Part shown: piece after piece, positions 1 through 6,684 of the stretch
Numbering within the stretch: the first letter of the stretch is position 1
Layout: every line of letters begins with the position of its first letter
Assembly: GCA_003136915.1 (NCBI GenBank)
Contig: PLEB01000217.1
Location: forward strand, 137 to 7,078
Reading direction: 5' to 3'
DNA length: 6,942 bases
DNA from: Chitinophagaceae bacterium
Lineage (GTDB): Bacteria; Bacteroidota; Bacteroidia; Chitinophagales; Chitinophagaceae
Program-made: the position numbers and the translations under genes
Notes under the pieces: generated by a model
What the model was told of the DNA's origin: nothing
Database searches by the model: none
The model's input: the letters and a program-made list of their open reading frames with translations, nothing else

Positions 1-72
1 GGTGGATGGTTGATGGACTTTTATTGTGAATTCGCACCTGAATTCCATCAACCATCTACCATCTACCATCTA
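1..72. repeat. Heptamer repeat array with inverted copies, overlapping the coaE stop codon
   Basis: Read on the minus strand, 72-45 is four head-to-tail heptamers: TAGATGG three times, then TTGATGG. The first unit's TAG is the coaE stop codon. On the plus strand, 3-16 carries two units in opposite orientation, TGGATGG and TTGATGG. As a result 1-16 pairs with 45-60 at 15 of 16 positions; the exception, 4/57, is G-T on the plus strand and would be a wobble in plus-strand RNA. The 28-nt interval between the arms holds two GAATTC hexamers, at 28-33 and 40-45. All of this is directly visible. The function is unknown: it could be a 3'-end hairpin for coaE, a dispersed intergenic repeat, or a short element continuing left of the window. 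No T-run follows the stem, so it is not a classical intrinsic terminator. Confidence 0.8.
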
Positions 73-654
73 CCCTTTCGCCATCAGGGTCTCATGAACT
101 TTAAAAACCTGCGGCAAAAGCCCCTCTTTCTCATCATTCTTTATAACAAAATCACAAAGGGCGATCTTTTCTTCTTCATTCATTTGTTGCCGGATGCGTT
201 TCAGTACTTTTTCCATACTGGTATGGTCCCTCTGGATCACCCTGCTGATGCGGAGGGATTCCGGAGCAGTGACTCCGATCACGTAGTCAAAATAAGATTG
301 AAGGTTTGCTTCAAATATCAGGGCGGCCTCCTTTATGGCGTAGGGTGCTTGCTGCCGGACCATCCACTGCGCCGCGTCTTCCAGGGTCGCCGGATGAACG
401 ATCTTGTTTAGCTGGGAAAGTTTTTCAGGATCAGAAAAAACGAGTTCTCCCAGAAAGCTCCGGTCAAGTTCCCCTTCTTTGTAAGCCGCATCTCCGAACA
501 GCCTGATGATCTCCCGCCGCAGCGCTTTATTTTCATTCATCAGTTTTTTCGCTTCTTCGTCGGCATAATACACAGGGATCCCCAACACTTCAAAAATGTT
601 TGCCACGGTTGTTTTACCCGAGCCAATGCCACCGGTTAATCCGATTTTCAGCAT
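70..654 (-). CDS. coaE: Dephospho-CoA kinase
   Basis: Cytoplasmic enzyme that phosphorylates the 3'-hydroxyl of the ribose in dephospho-CoA using ATP, the last step of coenzyme A synthesis. The 194 residues match the usual CoaE length. A Walker A loop GGIGSGKT lies at residues 8-15 right after the first beta strand. Other family landmarks are the YAD segment at 30-32, NKIVHP at 83-88, an LIFE motif near 112-115 (family usually PLLFE), QRD near 141-143, QM at 157-158 and the late CDFVIKND at 167-174, matching the usual ADFVIxN. The ATG at 654 is preceded by AGGCGGGAT, a plausible ribosome binding site, and the P-loop position supports this start. It is the last gene of the leftward cluster, 67 nt after yajC, but an intrinsic terminator lies in that gap, so expression needs read-through or its own promoter, which I could not identify. 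The TAG stop is part of the heptamer repeat array. Confidence 0.96.
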   Translation of the reverse strand: MLKIGLTGGIGSGKTTVANIFEVLGIPVYYADEEAKKLMNENKALRREIIRLFGDAAYKEGELDRSFLGELVFSDPEKLSQLNKIVHPATLEDAAQWMVRQQAPYAIKEAALIFEANLQSYFDYVIGVTAPESLRISRVIQRDHTSMEKVLKRIRQQMNEEEKIALCDFVIKNDEKEGLLPQVFKVHETLMAKG

Positions 655-670
655 ATCCCGCCTGGAGTTT

Positions 671-707
671 AAAAAAAGAAACGCTCCCGAGTTTTCAGAA
701 GCGTTTC
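671..707 (-). terminator. Intrinsic terminator between yajC and coaE
   Basis: On the minus strand, GAAACGCTTCTGA (707-695) pairs with TCGGGAGCGTTTC (690-678) in a 13-bp stem with two G-U pairs and an AAAC loop (694-691). Seven Ts follow at 677-671. The plus strand has no T-run after the stem, so the signal works leftward only. It lies 14 nt past the yajC stop codon and its T-run ends 16 nt before the coaE ATG. It should end most transcripts of the nusB-DUF1573-yajC unit, or act as an attenuator for coaE. Confidence 0.85.
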
Positions 708-721
708 GGTGGAATAACGAA

Positions 722-1060
722 TTATTTTTTTTCCAAAGCGCCAGCCGCTTTTTTCAGATTGTTTGTCCAGTCGATCGAAATGGAACTTTTTTCAATTTTC
801 ATATAACTGCCTGGACTTGTTTCCAGCATCAGCGTTCCGTCTTCATTAATTTTATTCACTGTTCCGTGGATTCCCGCGATGGTAACTATTTTATCTCCCT
901 TCTGCATATTTTCCTGAAATTGTTTAGCCAGTTTAGCTTTTTTTGCCTGGGGCCGGATCATGAAAAGCCAGAACACCAGGATCATGCCGCCTAAGAGGAG
1001 GAAATTGAGGGTGCCTGTTCCTCCGACACCTGTCTGTAACAAAATAACTGAATGAATCAT
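722..1060 (-). CDS. yajC: Preprotein translocase subunit YajC
   Basis: Small inner-membrane protein that associates with SecDF next to the SecYEG channel and assists protein export. The 112 residues fit the family. After a short glycine-rich N-terminus there is one membrane segment at about residues 19-35, running straight into the diagnostic RPQ (36-38) and a lysine-rich stretch. The cytoplasmic part carries the conserved KGDKIVTIAGIHGTV block (54-68) and a second beta-rich half with INEDGTLMLE. The start is the ATG at 1060, 30 nt after the DUF1573 stop codon, in an A/T-rich leader without an obvious Shine-Dalgarno, common in Bacteroidota. Placement after nusB and the DUF1573 gene is one I associate with Bacteroidota genomes. 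A terminator follows the gene. In relatives a YbbR-like gene is sometimes found between yajC and coaE; none is present here. Confidence 0.95.
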   Translation of the reverse strand: MIHSVILLQTGVGGTGTLNFLLLGGMILVFWLFMIRPQAKKAKLAKQFQENMQKGDKIVTIAGIHGTVNKINEDGTLMLETSPGSYMKIEKSSISIDWTNNLKKAAGALEKK

Positions 1061-1090
1061 GATATAGTTTTTAATTAGACTCTGAGTTGC

Positions 1091-1567
1091 TTACCATTTT
1101 TTCTTCTCTACAACAACACTGAAATGTAGTTCATTGGTCTGACTGCCCCTGGTATTGGCAATCACGTAAAGTGTCTTGTTATTAACACCAATCCTGCCCT
1201 CACTGTTGAATGATGCTTTTATTACCCCTTCATTTCCCGGAAGAACCGGTTCATCGGGTTGCTCCGCTACCGTACATCCGCAACTGGCCTGAACCCGCTG
1301 GATGATAAGAGGCCTCATGCCTGAATTGACAAAACGAAAGGCCACGTCCAGTTTGCGGCCCTCAGGAATGGTTCCGAAACTCCGGTTGGTGGAGTCAAGC
1401 CATTTTACGGTCGTAAATAAGGCGCTGTCTTTCGGGATCTTCATGCTTCCCCGATTCTTTTGCTGGTCGGTCTCCGTGCAGGAGAAGAATAAAAAGGCCA
1501 GTAAAATAATCTGCAAAGCCGGGCGCATTTTCCGTTTTTTTGCAAACCTATATAAAAAAGCTGTCAT
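1091..1567 (-). CDS. DUF1573 domain-containing lipoprotein
   Basis: Predicted envelope lipoprotein of unknown function. A basic N-terminus and the hydrophobic stretch IILLAFLFFSC end in a lipobox cysteine at residue 30. The mature part carries one DUF1573 domain: FGTIPEG (64-70), the F-V-N-S-G stretch (79-83), the hallmark ASCGCTV (94-100), PVLPG (107-111) and a final strand-rich section. This is an Ig-like, ASH/MSP-type fold by family knowledge. The SCGC pair might form a disulfide or bind a ligand, but its role is not established. The start at 1567 lies 3 nt after the nusB stop codon, suggesting translational coupling. A second ATG at 1528 (residue 14) would leave a 17-residue signal peptide and is also plausible; it is preceded by an A-rich leader and a possible promoter box. 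With the first start the protein is 158 residues, with the second 145. Confidence 0.9.
   Translation of the reverse strand: MTAFLYRFAKKRKMRPALQIILLAFLFFSCTETDQQKNRGSMKIPKDSALFTTVKWLDSTNRSFGTIPEGRKLDVAFRFVNSGMRPLIIQRVQASCGCTVAEQPDEPVLPGNEGVIKASFNSEGRIGVNNKTLYVIANTRGSQTNELHFSVVVEKKKW
1543..1550 (-). promoter_or_regulatory. Possible Bacteroidota -7 promoter box (TAGGTTTG)
   Basis: On the minus strand the octamer TAGGTTTG fits the Bacteroidota -7 consensus TAnnTTTG exactly. It lies 14 nt before the alternative DUF1573 start at 1528, so a transcript starting about 7 nt downstream would have a very short leader. I see no TTG-type -33 element at the usual distance, and one octamer can occur by chance. 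If real, it would give the DUF1573-yajC pair a promoter of its own inside the cluster. Confidence 0.2.
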
Positions 1568-1570
1568 TGC

Positions 1571-2494
1571 TCAGGAGGCTTTGAAATTCACCTTGTGCAT
1601 CTTGTCTTCCAGCACCAGTTCTTTGTGAATATTATCCAGGATACCGTTTACAAACTGACCGCTTTGGGGTGTACTGTAATCCTTGGCGAGGTCAATATAT
1701 TCATTAATGGTCACTTTGGGTGGAATGGTTTCAAAATACAGGAATTCACATACACCCATCTCCATCAGGATCATATCCAGCGTAGCGATGCGGTCTGCAT
1801 CCCAGTTTTTCAACTTGGGACGGATGAGGTCCATGCTGACTCCTTTTTTCTCCATTACCGAGGCGAGGAGATCGTGTGCAAATCCCGCTTTTTCTTCACT
1901 GATGATCTCCTGAAAATTAAATGCGGTTATCTTATTTAGAAATCCGGAAACGAGTTTCTGCATCATCCCGGCATCATCATTCCAGTTGCTGAAATATTCT
2001 TCCAGATGACTTTCAAAAGCTTCATTGGGTAGAAGAAAATCATTGAAAATATATTCCAGGATTTCTTTCTCTTGTTTTTTCTCCCGCTTTTCTTCGCCTA
2101 TATATTTTTTATATTCATCGGTATCGCGCAGTTCCAGATATAGCTTGCGCACAAGTTCACCGTGATCGATCAGTTCAGGCTTCTCCTGTTTGAGGGCCTT
2201 CTTGAATGAGTCCTGTTCGAGGATGCCCCAGAGTAAAAGGTTGCCTGCCAGTTTGGTATTTACGTTCTTATCCAGTTCGGATGGCAGATGTTTCGATGAT
2301 CTCAGCACGGAATCTTTTTCCGCGTAGCGGGCGATCTCGGTGAGAAAGAATAAAAGGTAAACAAGTAGCTGTCTGGAATATTCGAAATGTTTTTGCAGGA
2401 TCTTCTGTGCCTCTACCTCCTTTGTATTTTCCTGGGCCTCCAGGGAGTATAGGGTTTGCATGATTTTAACCCTTATATTTCTTCTCGTGATCAT
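1571..2494 (-). CDS. nusB: Transcription antitermination factor NusB (long Bacteroidota form)
   Basis: NusB binds boxA RNA with NusE (ribosomal protein S10) and promotes processive transcription of rRNA operons. The arginine-rich N-terminal helix RRNIRVKIMQTLYS (residues 4-17) and the C-terminal core are clear: W231, DRIATLD (234-240), E250, IPPKVTINEYIDLAK (257-271) and FVNGILD (281-287). Between them are about 200 residues, helical and highly charged, including a lysine/glutamate-rich stretch near 133-146. Typical proteobacterial NusB has about 140 residues; forms near 300 are familiar in Bacteroidota. The frame stays open upstream to 2605, but that part overlaps the flippase coding end and looks unlike NusB. 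The ATG at 2494 puts the N-terminal RNA-binding helix at the usual place and is preceded by TACAGG. The gap to the flippase stop is 11 nt and the next gene starts 3 nt after the stop, so it is probably co-transcribed with both. Confidence 0.94.
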   Translation of the reverse strand: MITRRNIRVKIMQTLYSLEAQENTKEVEAQKILQKHFEYSRQLLVYLLFFLTEIARYAEKDSVLRSSKHLPSELDKNVNTKLAGNLLLWGILEQDSFKKALKQEKPELIDHGELVRKLYLELRDTDEYKKYIGEEKREKKQEKEILEYIFNDFLLPNEAFESHLEEYFSNWNDDAGMMQKLVSGFLNKITAFNFQEIISEEKAGFAHDLLASVMEKKGVSMDLIRPKLKNWDADRIATLDMILMEMGVCEFLYFETIPPKVTINEYIDLAKDYSTPQSGQFVNGILDNIHKELVLEDKMHKVNFKAS

Positions 2495-2505
2495 CCTGTA
2501 AGAAC

Positions 2506-4026
2506 TTATTTGCGGCTGCGAAGATAGGGAATCGGAAATTTGTTTCTTAAAGTATTCCAGACCGGCATGATATCCGGAGATAATTTGAGAACGACAGCCC
2601 CACACAGATATATTAGTATAAAAAACCCGCTTCTCAACACCATGCCGGCGATGCCATGTACTTCCTCAAACAGTAAATGTGCAAGGTAATACCCTGTAAA
2701 TGCAAGCAGTAGCGTGAGCAGGGTCCGCAAATTAAATGGCTGCATTCTAAACTTTTTAAGCAGGAAAAAATACCGGATCGTGTTGTATACCGCAAGTGCG
2801 ATAAATGTGGCGATGGCAGGACCGACCACACCCATTTGTTTCGTAAGGATATAATTGAGCGGAAGTGAAATGCCCAGTAAGATCATGCCGGTAAAAAATT
2901 CAAACCTCCAGAAAGTGGAAGTGCCGATGATCTGGGAATTTACGCCCGTACCCATATCAAGTATACGCATGAGTCCGAGAAACAAAAAAACATGCTGAGC
3001 CCGCAGGTAGTTCGGCTGCAAATGAAAGGTTTTTACACCATCTGTAAAATTCAGCCAGATCAATACAAAAATTCCGCATGCAAAAACAAGCTGGTTGATG
3101 GAAGAACGCTGGTAAATGCGTTTGATTTTGTCAAAGTCTTTTTCTTTCCAGGCCCTGGATAAAGGTCCTATGGAAGCGGCGATGATCCCCCGCTGAGGGG
3201 CCTGAATCAAACTGGCAACACCCTGGGCGAGCGTAAAGATACCTGCCCAGGCCAATCCGTTAGGCATCACCGCGGCAATTACAATCTGATCGAACACATT
3301 GGCAATATTGTATACCAGGCTGCCGCTCCAGATAAATGAACTGAGCACAACAATCTTTTTGTAGAATTTCCTGGTAACGCGGCTGATCCGAAGCGTAAGA
3401 TGGATTTGTTTTGAGCGTACCAGCAAAAAAAGCAGGATCAGTGCCAGGAAAATATAGGATAGCGAAAAGAGTTTGAAGAAAAGATCAAAATCATGGATGA
3501 CCCGGGTAAACACCAGCAGGATGAGTACGGTTATGGACAGCCTCCATAACAATTCGCGTAGAAATGTGGTGAGTACCGATTTCTTCAGTTGCCAGGCATA
3601 GGCTTCCAGTAAAGAATACATGGTCAGGCCGAAGCCAAAAGGAAATATCCAGGAATAATATGTAATAAGTTCTGCTGAATGTGCGCCGAATTTCCGGATC
3701 ACAAAATTCTCAAAAATATATCCTGCAATCATTACCATCAAAAACCCGGTGAGGGAGGTGACAAATGCCCAGGACATCATATCATTGTCCCGAATTTCCA
3801 GGTTATCGTGATAGTAGGGATAGAATTTATAAATATAGGCCTGCATGCCCAGATTTGCGAAAGAGTTGACCACATTCGCTATCGCTATGAATGTGCCGTA
3901 CAATCCGTATTCCGCCGGGGTGAATCCGCCTTCGCGGGTAAATAAGTAAATATTTAGAAAACCTAACGCAAAGCCCAAATAAATAATGGCGGATGAAAGA
4001 ATGCTTTGCCGCCGGATTGTACTCAT
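2506..4026 (-). CDS. Wzx-like oligosaccharide flippase / polysaccharide biosynthesis membrane protein
   Basis: Inner-membrane protein of the MATE/MVF (MOP) superfamily that probably moves an undecaprenyl-linked oligosaccharide, or a related lipid-linked precursor, to the periplasmic side. The 506 residues and about 14 hydrophobic segments spread over the whole length fit the family. The N-terminus has a basic stretch (STIRRQS), a first membrane segment and the family-like AEYGLYGTF near residue 40. The second half starts near residue 220 with VVLSSFIWSGSLVYNIANVF, as expected for the second six- or seven-helix bundle. The start is taken as the ATG at 4026; an in-frame TTG lies two codons upstream. 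The 44-nt gap to the M1 peptidase gene has no terminator, and nusB starts 11 nt after the stop. No glycosyltransferase or other polysaccharide gene is nearby, so the substrate cannot be deduced. Lipid II-type or other flippases of the same superfamily are alternatives. Confidence 0.85.
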   Translation of the reverse strand: MSTIRRQSILSSAIIYLGFALGFLNIYLFTREGGFTPAEYGLYGTFIAIANVVNSFANLGMQAYIYKFYPYYHDNLEIRDNDMMSWAFVTSLTGFLMVMIAGYIFENFVIRKFGAHSAELITYYSWIFPFGFGLTMYSLLEAYAWQLKKSVLTTFLRELLWRLSITVLILLVFTRVIHDFDLFFKLFSLSYIFLALILLFLLVRSKQIHLTLRISRVTRKFYKKIVVLSSFIWSGSLVYNIANVFDQIVIAAVMPNGLAWAGIFTLAQGVASLIQAPQRGIIAASIGPLSRAWKEKDFDKIKRIYQRSSINQLVFACGIFVLIWLNFTDGVKTFHLQPNYLRAQHVFLFLGLMRILDMGTGVNSQIIGTSTFWRFEFFTGMILLGISLPLNYILTKQMGVVGPAIATFIALAVYNTIRYFFLLKKFRMQPFNLRTLLTLLLAFTGYYLAHLLFEEVHGIAGMVLRSGFFILIYLCGAVVLKLSPDIMPVWNTLRNKFPIPYLRSRK

Positions 4027-4070
4027 ATGCAAATGCTGTTGCGCTGCAAAGATGAAGGATTTGGATCAAA

Positions 4071-5744
4071 TCAAGGGGCGGGTTCAGGTTCATCCAGATT
4101 TTTGACGCTGATGTAAAAATTCTTGTCGGCCGTAAGCTTTATTTTTCCTTTGGTACTCAGCTTCATTTTCTGCCAGCGGGTTGTGGGTTTGAGCCAGTTG
4201 GATCCTTTCATGGATATTTTCACAGGCATGTTGAAATCCGCATTGCAATTATCCCATCTGTACTCCAGCTCATTGCCGGATTGTTTGTATTCAAGCACGG
4301 GAATCTGAATGCTTCTCAGGTACTGATTAAATACCGGGTTAAAATTCCTCCCGGAAATCCGGTTGATATATTGTTCGATGTCTCCCGCTGTTACTGTTGA
4401 ATGATAAAATTCCTGGTTAAGGCCCCTCAGGATCTTCCTGAATAGTTCATCGTTGTTGATTACCTGCCGGATATTATGGATCATATTGCTGCCTTTGTAA
4501 TATTCATCTGTTCCTACCGGTTCATAATTCACGCCATAATATTGAATGATCGGAAATTTATTTTCGATATTTTTCCTGAGACCGGCATTGTATTCATTAC
4601 CGGCTTCTTTTCCGAAATAATATCCCGTGTAAAGTGTTTCGCTGTAATTCGTAAACGATTCATGGATCCACTCATCAGCCAGGTCTTTGCTGGTGATGTT
4701 ATTGCCGAACCATTCATGACCGCTCTCATGAACGATAATAAAATCCCATTTCAATCCCCAGCCTGTCCCCGACAAATCCTTTCCATCGTAGCCCTCCAGA
4801 AAATGGTTCCCATAGGCGATATCACTCTGGTGTTCCATGCCCAGGTAGGGCGCTTCTACTAGTTTGTATCCGTCAACATAAAAAGGATAGGGCCCGAACC
4901 AGTATTCAAAACACCGCAACATAGAGTCGACTCCGGTAAAATGTTTTTTTGCTTTTTCCTGATCACCATCCAATACCCAGAAATCACAATCCAGTTTTCC
5001 TTTTTCCCCCATAAAATCCGAATGCCAGCTTACATATTTTCCGATATAAGGGATAATGTCGTAATTATTTATTGGGCTTTGCACAACCCATGTCCAGGTT
5101 GTGGTTCCATCAGCATTCCGAATCTTCGATTTTAATCGCCCGTTACCAACGGCGACCAGGCTATCAGCAACGGTTACAGATAAACTGGCGCCGCTGTCCG
5201 GCTCATCGCCGAGATAATCCTTGCATGGATACCATATGCTGGCACCCGTGCCCTCGCAGGCGACACTCATCCAGGGCCTTCCCCAGGTGTCCTTGGTGAA
5301 CACCCATCCACCATCCCAGGGTGGCTTGGCTGCAATATGCGGGTTGCCATGATAAAAAATAGTAAGCATCTTAAGACAAAAAAGACAATTCCTGTTAAGG
5401 GAATCGCCGACGTAAACATGAAACACATTTCCTTCCCGCCGGAAGGAAAGCTTTTTCTCATTTTGAATGATACTATCTATTTCCAAGGGTGGTTGCAGAT
5501 CAATCTGCATGTATGTAAGTCCCGAATCCAGATAAGTAATGCTATTCTTTCCATCAATCGACCGGGAATTGTAATCGGGCCTGATGGAGATATCGTATCG
5601 GAGAACATTGTAGGCACGTTCAGGATTAAGTGAACCTCGCAACGTATCTGCATGCGTAAATACCGGCGGCATTTCCGTTTTCTGTGCCCGTGATCTTCCA
5701 AGAAAAAGAAAAGGGAGAATGCACAAAATCGAAATTCGTTTCAT
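4071..5744 (-). CDS. Secreted M1 family zinc metallopeptidase (aminopeptidase N-like)
   Basis: Zinc aminopeptidase of the gluzincin clan, probably releasing N-terminal residues from peptides in the periplasm or outside the cell. Counting from the ATG at 5744 (557 residues), a signal peptide KRISILCILPFLFLGRSRAQ is likely cleaved after SRA near residue 20. A beta-rich N-terminal domain follows (about 30-240), then the thermolysin-like domain: GMEHQ (302-306) in place of the classical GAMEN but keeping its glutamate, the zinc site HESGH (339-343) with the third ligand E362 exactly 18 residues after the last histidine, and YYKGSNM with the probable catalytic Tyr415. The C-terminal part (about 470-557) is short and strand-like; the large helical domain of E. 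coli PepN is absent, which is usual for compact Bacteroidota M1 enzymes. An in-frame TTG one codon upstream is a less likely start. The 171-nt region upstream (5745-5915) has no gene, no clear promoter and no clear terminator. Confidence 0.93.
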   Translation of the reverse strand: MKRISILCILPFLFLGRSRAQKTEMPPVFTHADTLRGSLNPERAYNVLRYDISIRPDYNSRSIDGKNSITYLDSGLTYMQIDLQPPLEIDSIIQNEKKLSFRREGNVFHVYVGDSLNRNCLFCLKMLTIFYHGNPHIAAKPPWDGGWVFTKDTWGRPWMSVACEGTGASIWYPCKDYLGDEPDSGASLSVTVADSLVAVGNGRLKSKIRNADGTTTWTWVVQSPINNYDIIPYIGKYVSWHSDFMGEKGKLDCDFWVLDGDQEKAKKHFTGVDSMLRCFEYWFGPYPFYVDGYKLVEAPYLGMEHQSDIAYGNHFLEGYDGKDLSGTGWGLKWDFIIVHESGHEWFGNNITSKDLADEWIHESFTNYSETLYTGYYFGKEAGNEYNAGLRKNIENKFPIIQYYGVNYEPVGTDEYYKGSNMIHNIRQVINNDELFRKILRGLNQEFYHSTVTAGDIEQYINRISGRNFNPVFNQYLRSIQIPVLEYKQSGNELEYRWDNCNADFNMPVKISMKGSNWLKPTTRWQKMKLSTKGKIKLTADKNFYISVKNLDEPEPAP

Positions 5745-5915
5745 CAATTAGATTTATTTTGGCGTCAGAGGAAACCGGATTGGACAAATTTCGAACCATT
5801 TTATCGAAGAGCTAAAATATATTGATTTTTTATCAGCCTAATATTCAAGGTTCAAATTTCAGGAGTGCCCAAGCCAGATTAAGGCAAATACAAAGGCAGC
5901 ATATCTTACGTATCC

Positions 5916-6551
5916 TTATAAATTGACCAAACCTGTATAAAGGCTGTCGGTTACATCCTTTCCGTCCGCGGATATAAAACCAATATAGGTGTGCACAGCT
6001 TTGCCTTTGAATTCAGTTGTATCTAGTGCGCATGAGCCGGCGTTTCTCGCTGCCGCGTCGAGACTATATTTCCATTTGTTCAGTTCTTCATTATAGGCGG
6101 CCACGAATGCTTTGTCGCTAGCTAGTGCCTTTCCTTTTCCGCTATTGTCGGTCCATTTGAAATCCAGCCTCCCTTCCAGGGAAGATGCAGCTGACGGCAA
6201 GGCAGCATTGGGCAGATCTCCCCGGCCCAGGAGAACCATGGGATAGTCGACCGCAAGTTGCGGATGCAAGCCCGTTATCGCATTCTTCACGTTATAAGAG
6301 AATGCTTTGTTGAACCCTGTCATCTGAACAGCAACCGGTTTGAAGGTCTCATTGAGCAAAGCGTTCAGCGGCCGCAGGAATTTATTCATGAGTGAGAATT
6401 TCGCCTGTTGCTGAAGTTCCAGTGGCGAAAACCCGCTTTTTCTCGGGGTAGGCTTGCTGCGGATTACCGGAATGCCTCTCCAGGTGGTACCGACCACCGT
6501 TCCGACCTTTCCTGAAAAAGGACCGTTGATGCCATTTAACAATTTTCCCAT
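5916..6551 (-). CDS. DUF6266 family protein, function unknown
   Basis: A 211-residue protein with the N-terminal signature I associate with DUF6266, a family largely confined to Bacteroidota: MGKLLNGINGPFSGKVGTVV at 1-20, then GTTWRGIPVIRSKP (21-34) and a glutamine-rich QQQAKFSLMNKFLRP helix (47-61). The C-terminal half has a second conserved-looking block: YNEELNKWKY (153-162), a single cysteine at 174, and VHTYIGFISADGKDVTDSLYTG (186-207). There is no signal peptide, no membrane segment and no catalytic motif I recognise. The start at 6551 has no strong Shine-Dalgarno, but it puts the family's usual MGK-G-GPFSGK opening at residue 1. It is separated from the M1 gene by 171 nt and is divergent from the lipoprotein gene at 6809, so it is probably transcribed alone or at the head of the leftward genes. 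The family assignment is from memory of the N-terminal pattern; no function is claimed. Confidence 0.8.
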   Translation of the reverse strand: MGKLLNGINGPFSGKVGTVVGTTWRGIPVIRSKPTPRKSGFSPLELQQQAKFSLMNKFLRPLNALLNETFKPVAVQMTGFNKAFSYNVKNAITGLHPQLAVDYPMVLLGRGDLPNAALPSAASSLEGRLDFKWTDNSGKGKALASDKAFVAAYNEELNKWKYSLDAAARNAGSCALDTTEFKGKAVHTYIGFISADGKDVTDSLYTGLVNL

Positions 6552-6684
6552 AATTCGGGTTTATAATATTAGTCAAGGGATTGCTGGCAGAAAGGTAAAA
6601 AATTTGTTGATATTTAACCCTGTAATTAAAGGATTATTATGAGTTAGAAACAGGAGTATAACCTTCAATTTACCGGAGTTGATC

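Noticed and set aside
10..411. Plus-strand 133-codon open frame opposite coaE
   Set aside because: It lies wholly antisense to a well-supported gene and its translation has no recognisable domain or start context; it is a shadow of coaE composition.
596..994. Plus-strand 132-codon open frame opposite yajC and the coaE start
   Set aside because: Antisense to yajC, coaE and the terminator hairpin, low-complexity Phe-rich translation, no domain.
2495..2605. In-frame N-terminal extension of nusB by 37 codons to 2605
   Set aside because: It overlaps the 3' end of the flippase gene in another frame, does not resemble NusB, and the NusB N-terminal helix begins right after the ATG at 2494.
4058..4072. 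Palindrome GATTTG-GAT-CAAATC at the M1 gene end, and a CATCTTTG box nearby, as an operator/promoter for the flippase
   Set aside because: Six-bp arms overlapping a stop codon are short enough to be chance, and the box has a mismatch to TAnnTTTG with only a weak TTG partner at 17 nt.
5820..5835. T-run at 5825-5830 as a terminator for the DUF6266 gene
   Set aside because: The T-run is on the plus strand, the wrong direction for the minus-strand gene, and no stable stem precedes it.
5785..5860. Near-inverted AAATTTCGAACC and GGTTCAAATTT upstream of the M1 gene
   Set aside because: Imperfect (one-base bulge), about 50 nt apart and built on the self-complementary AAATTT in AT-rich DNA; not convincing as a structure or regulator site.
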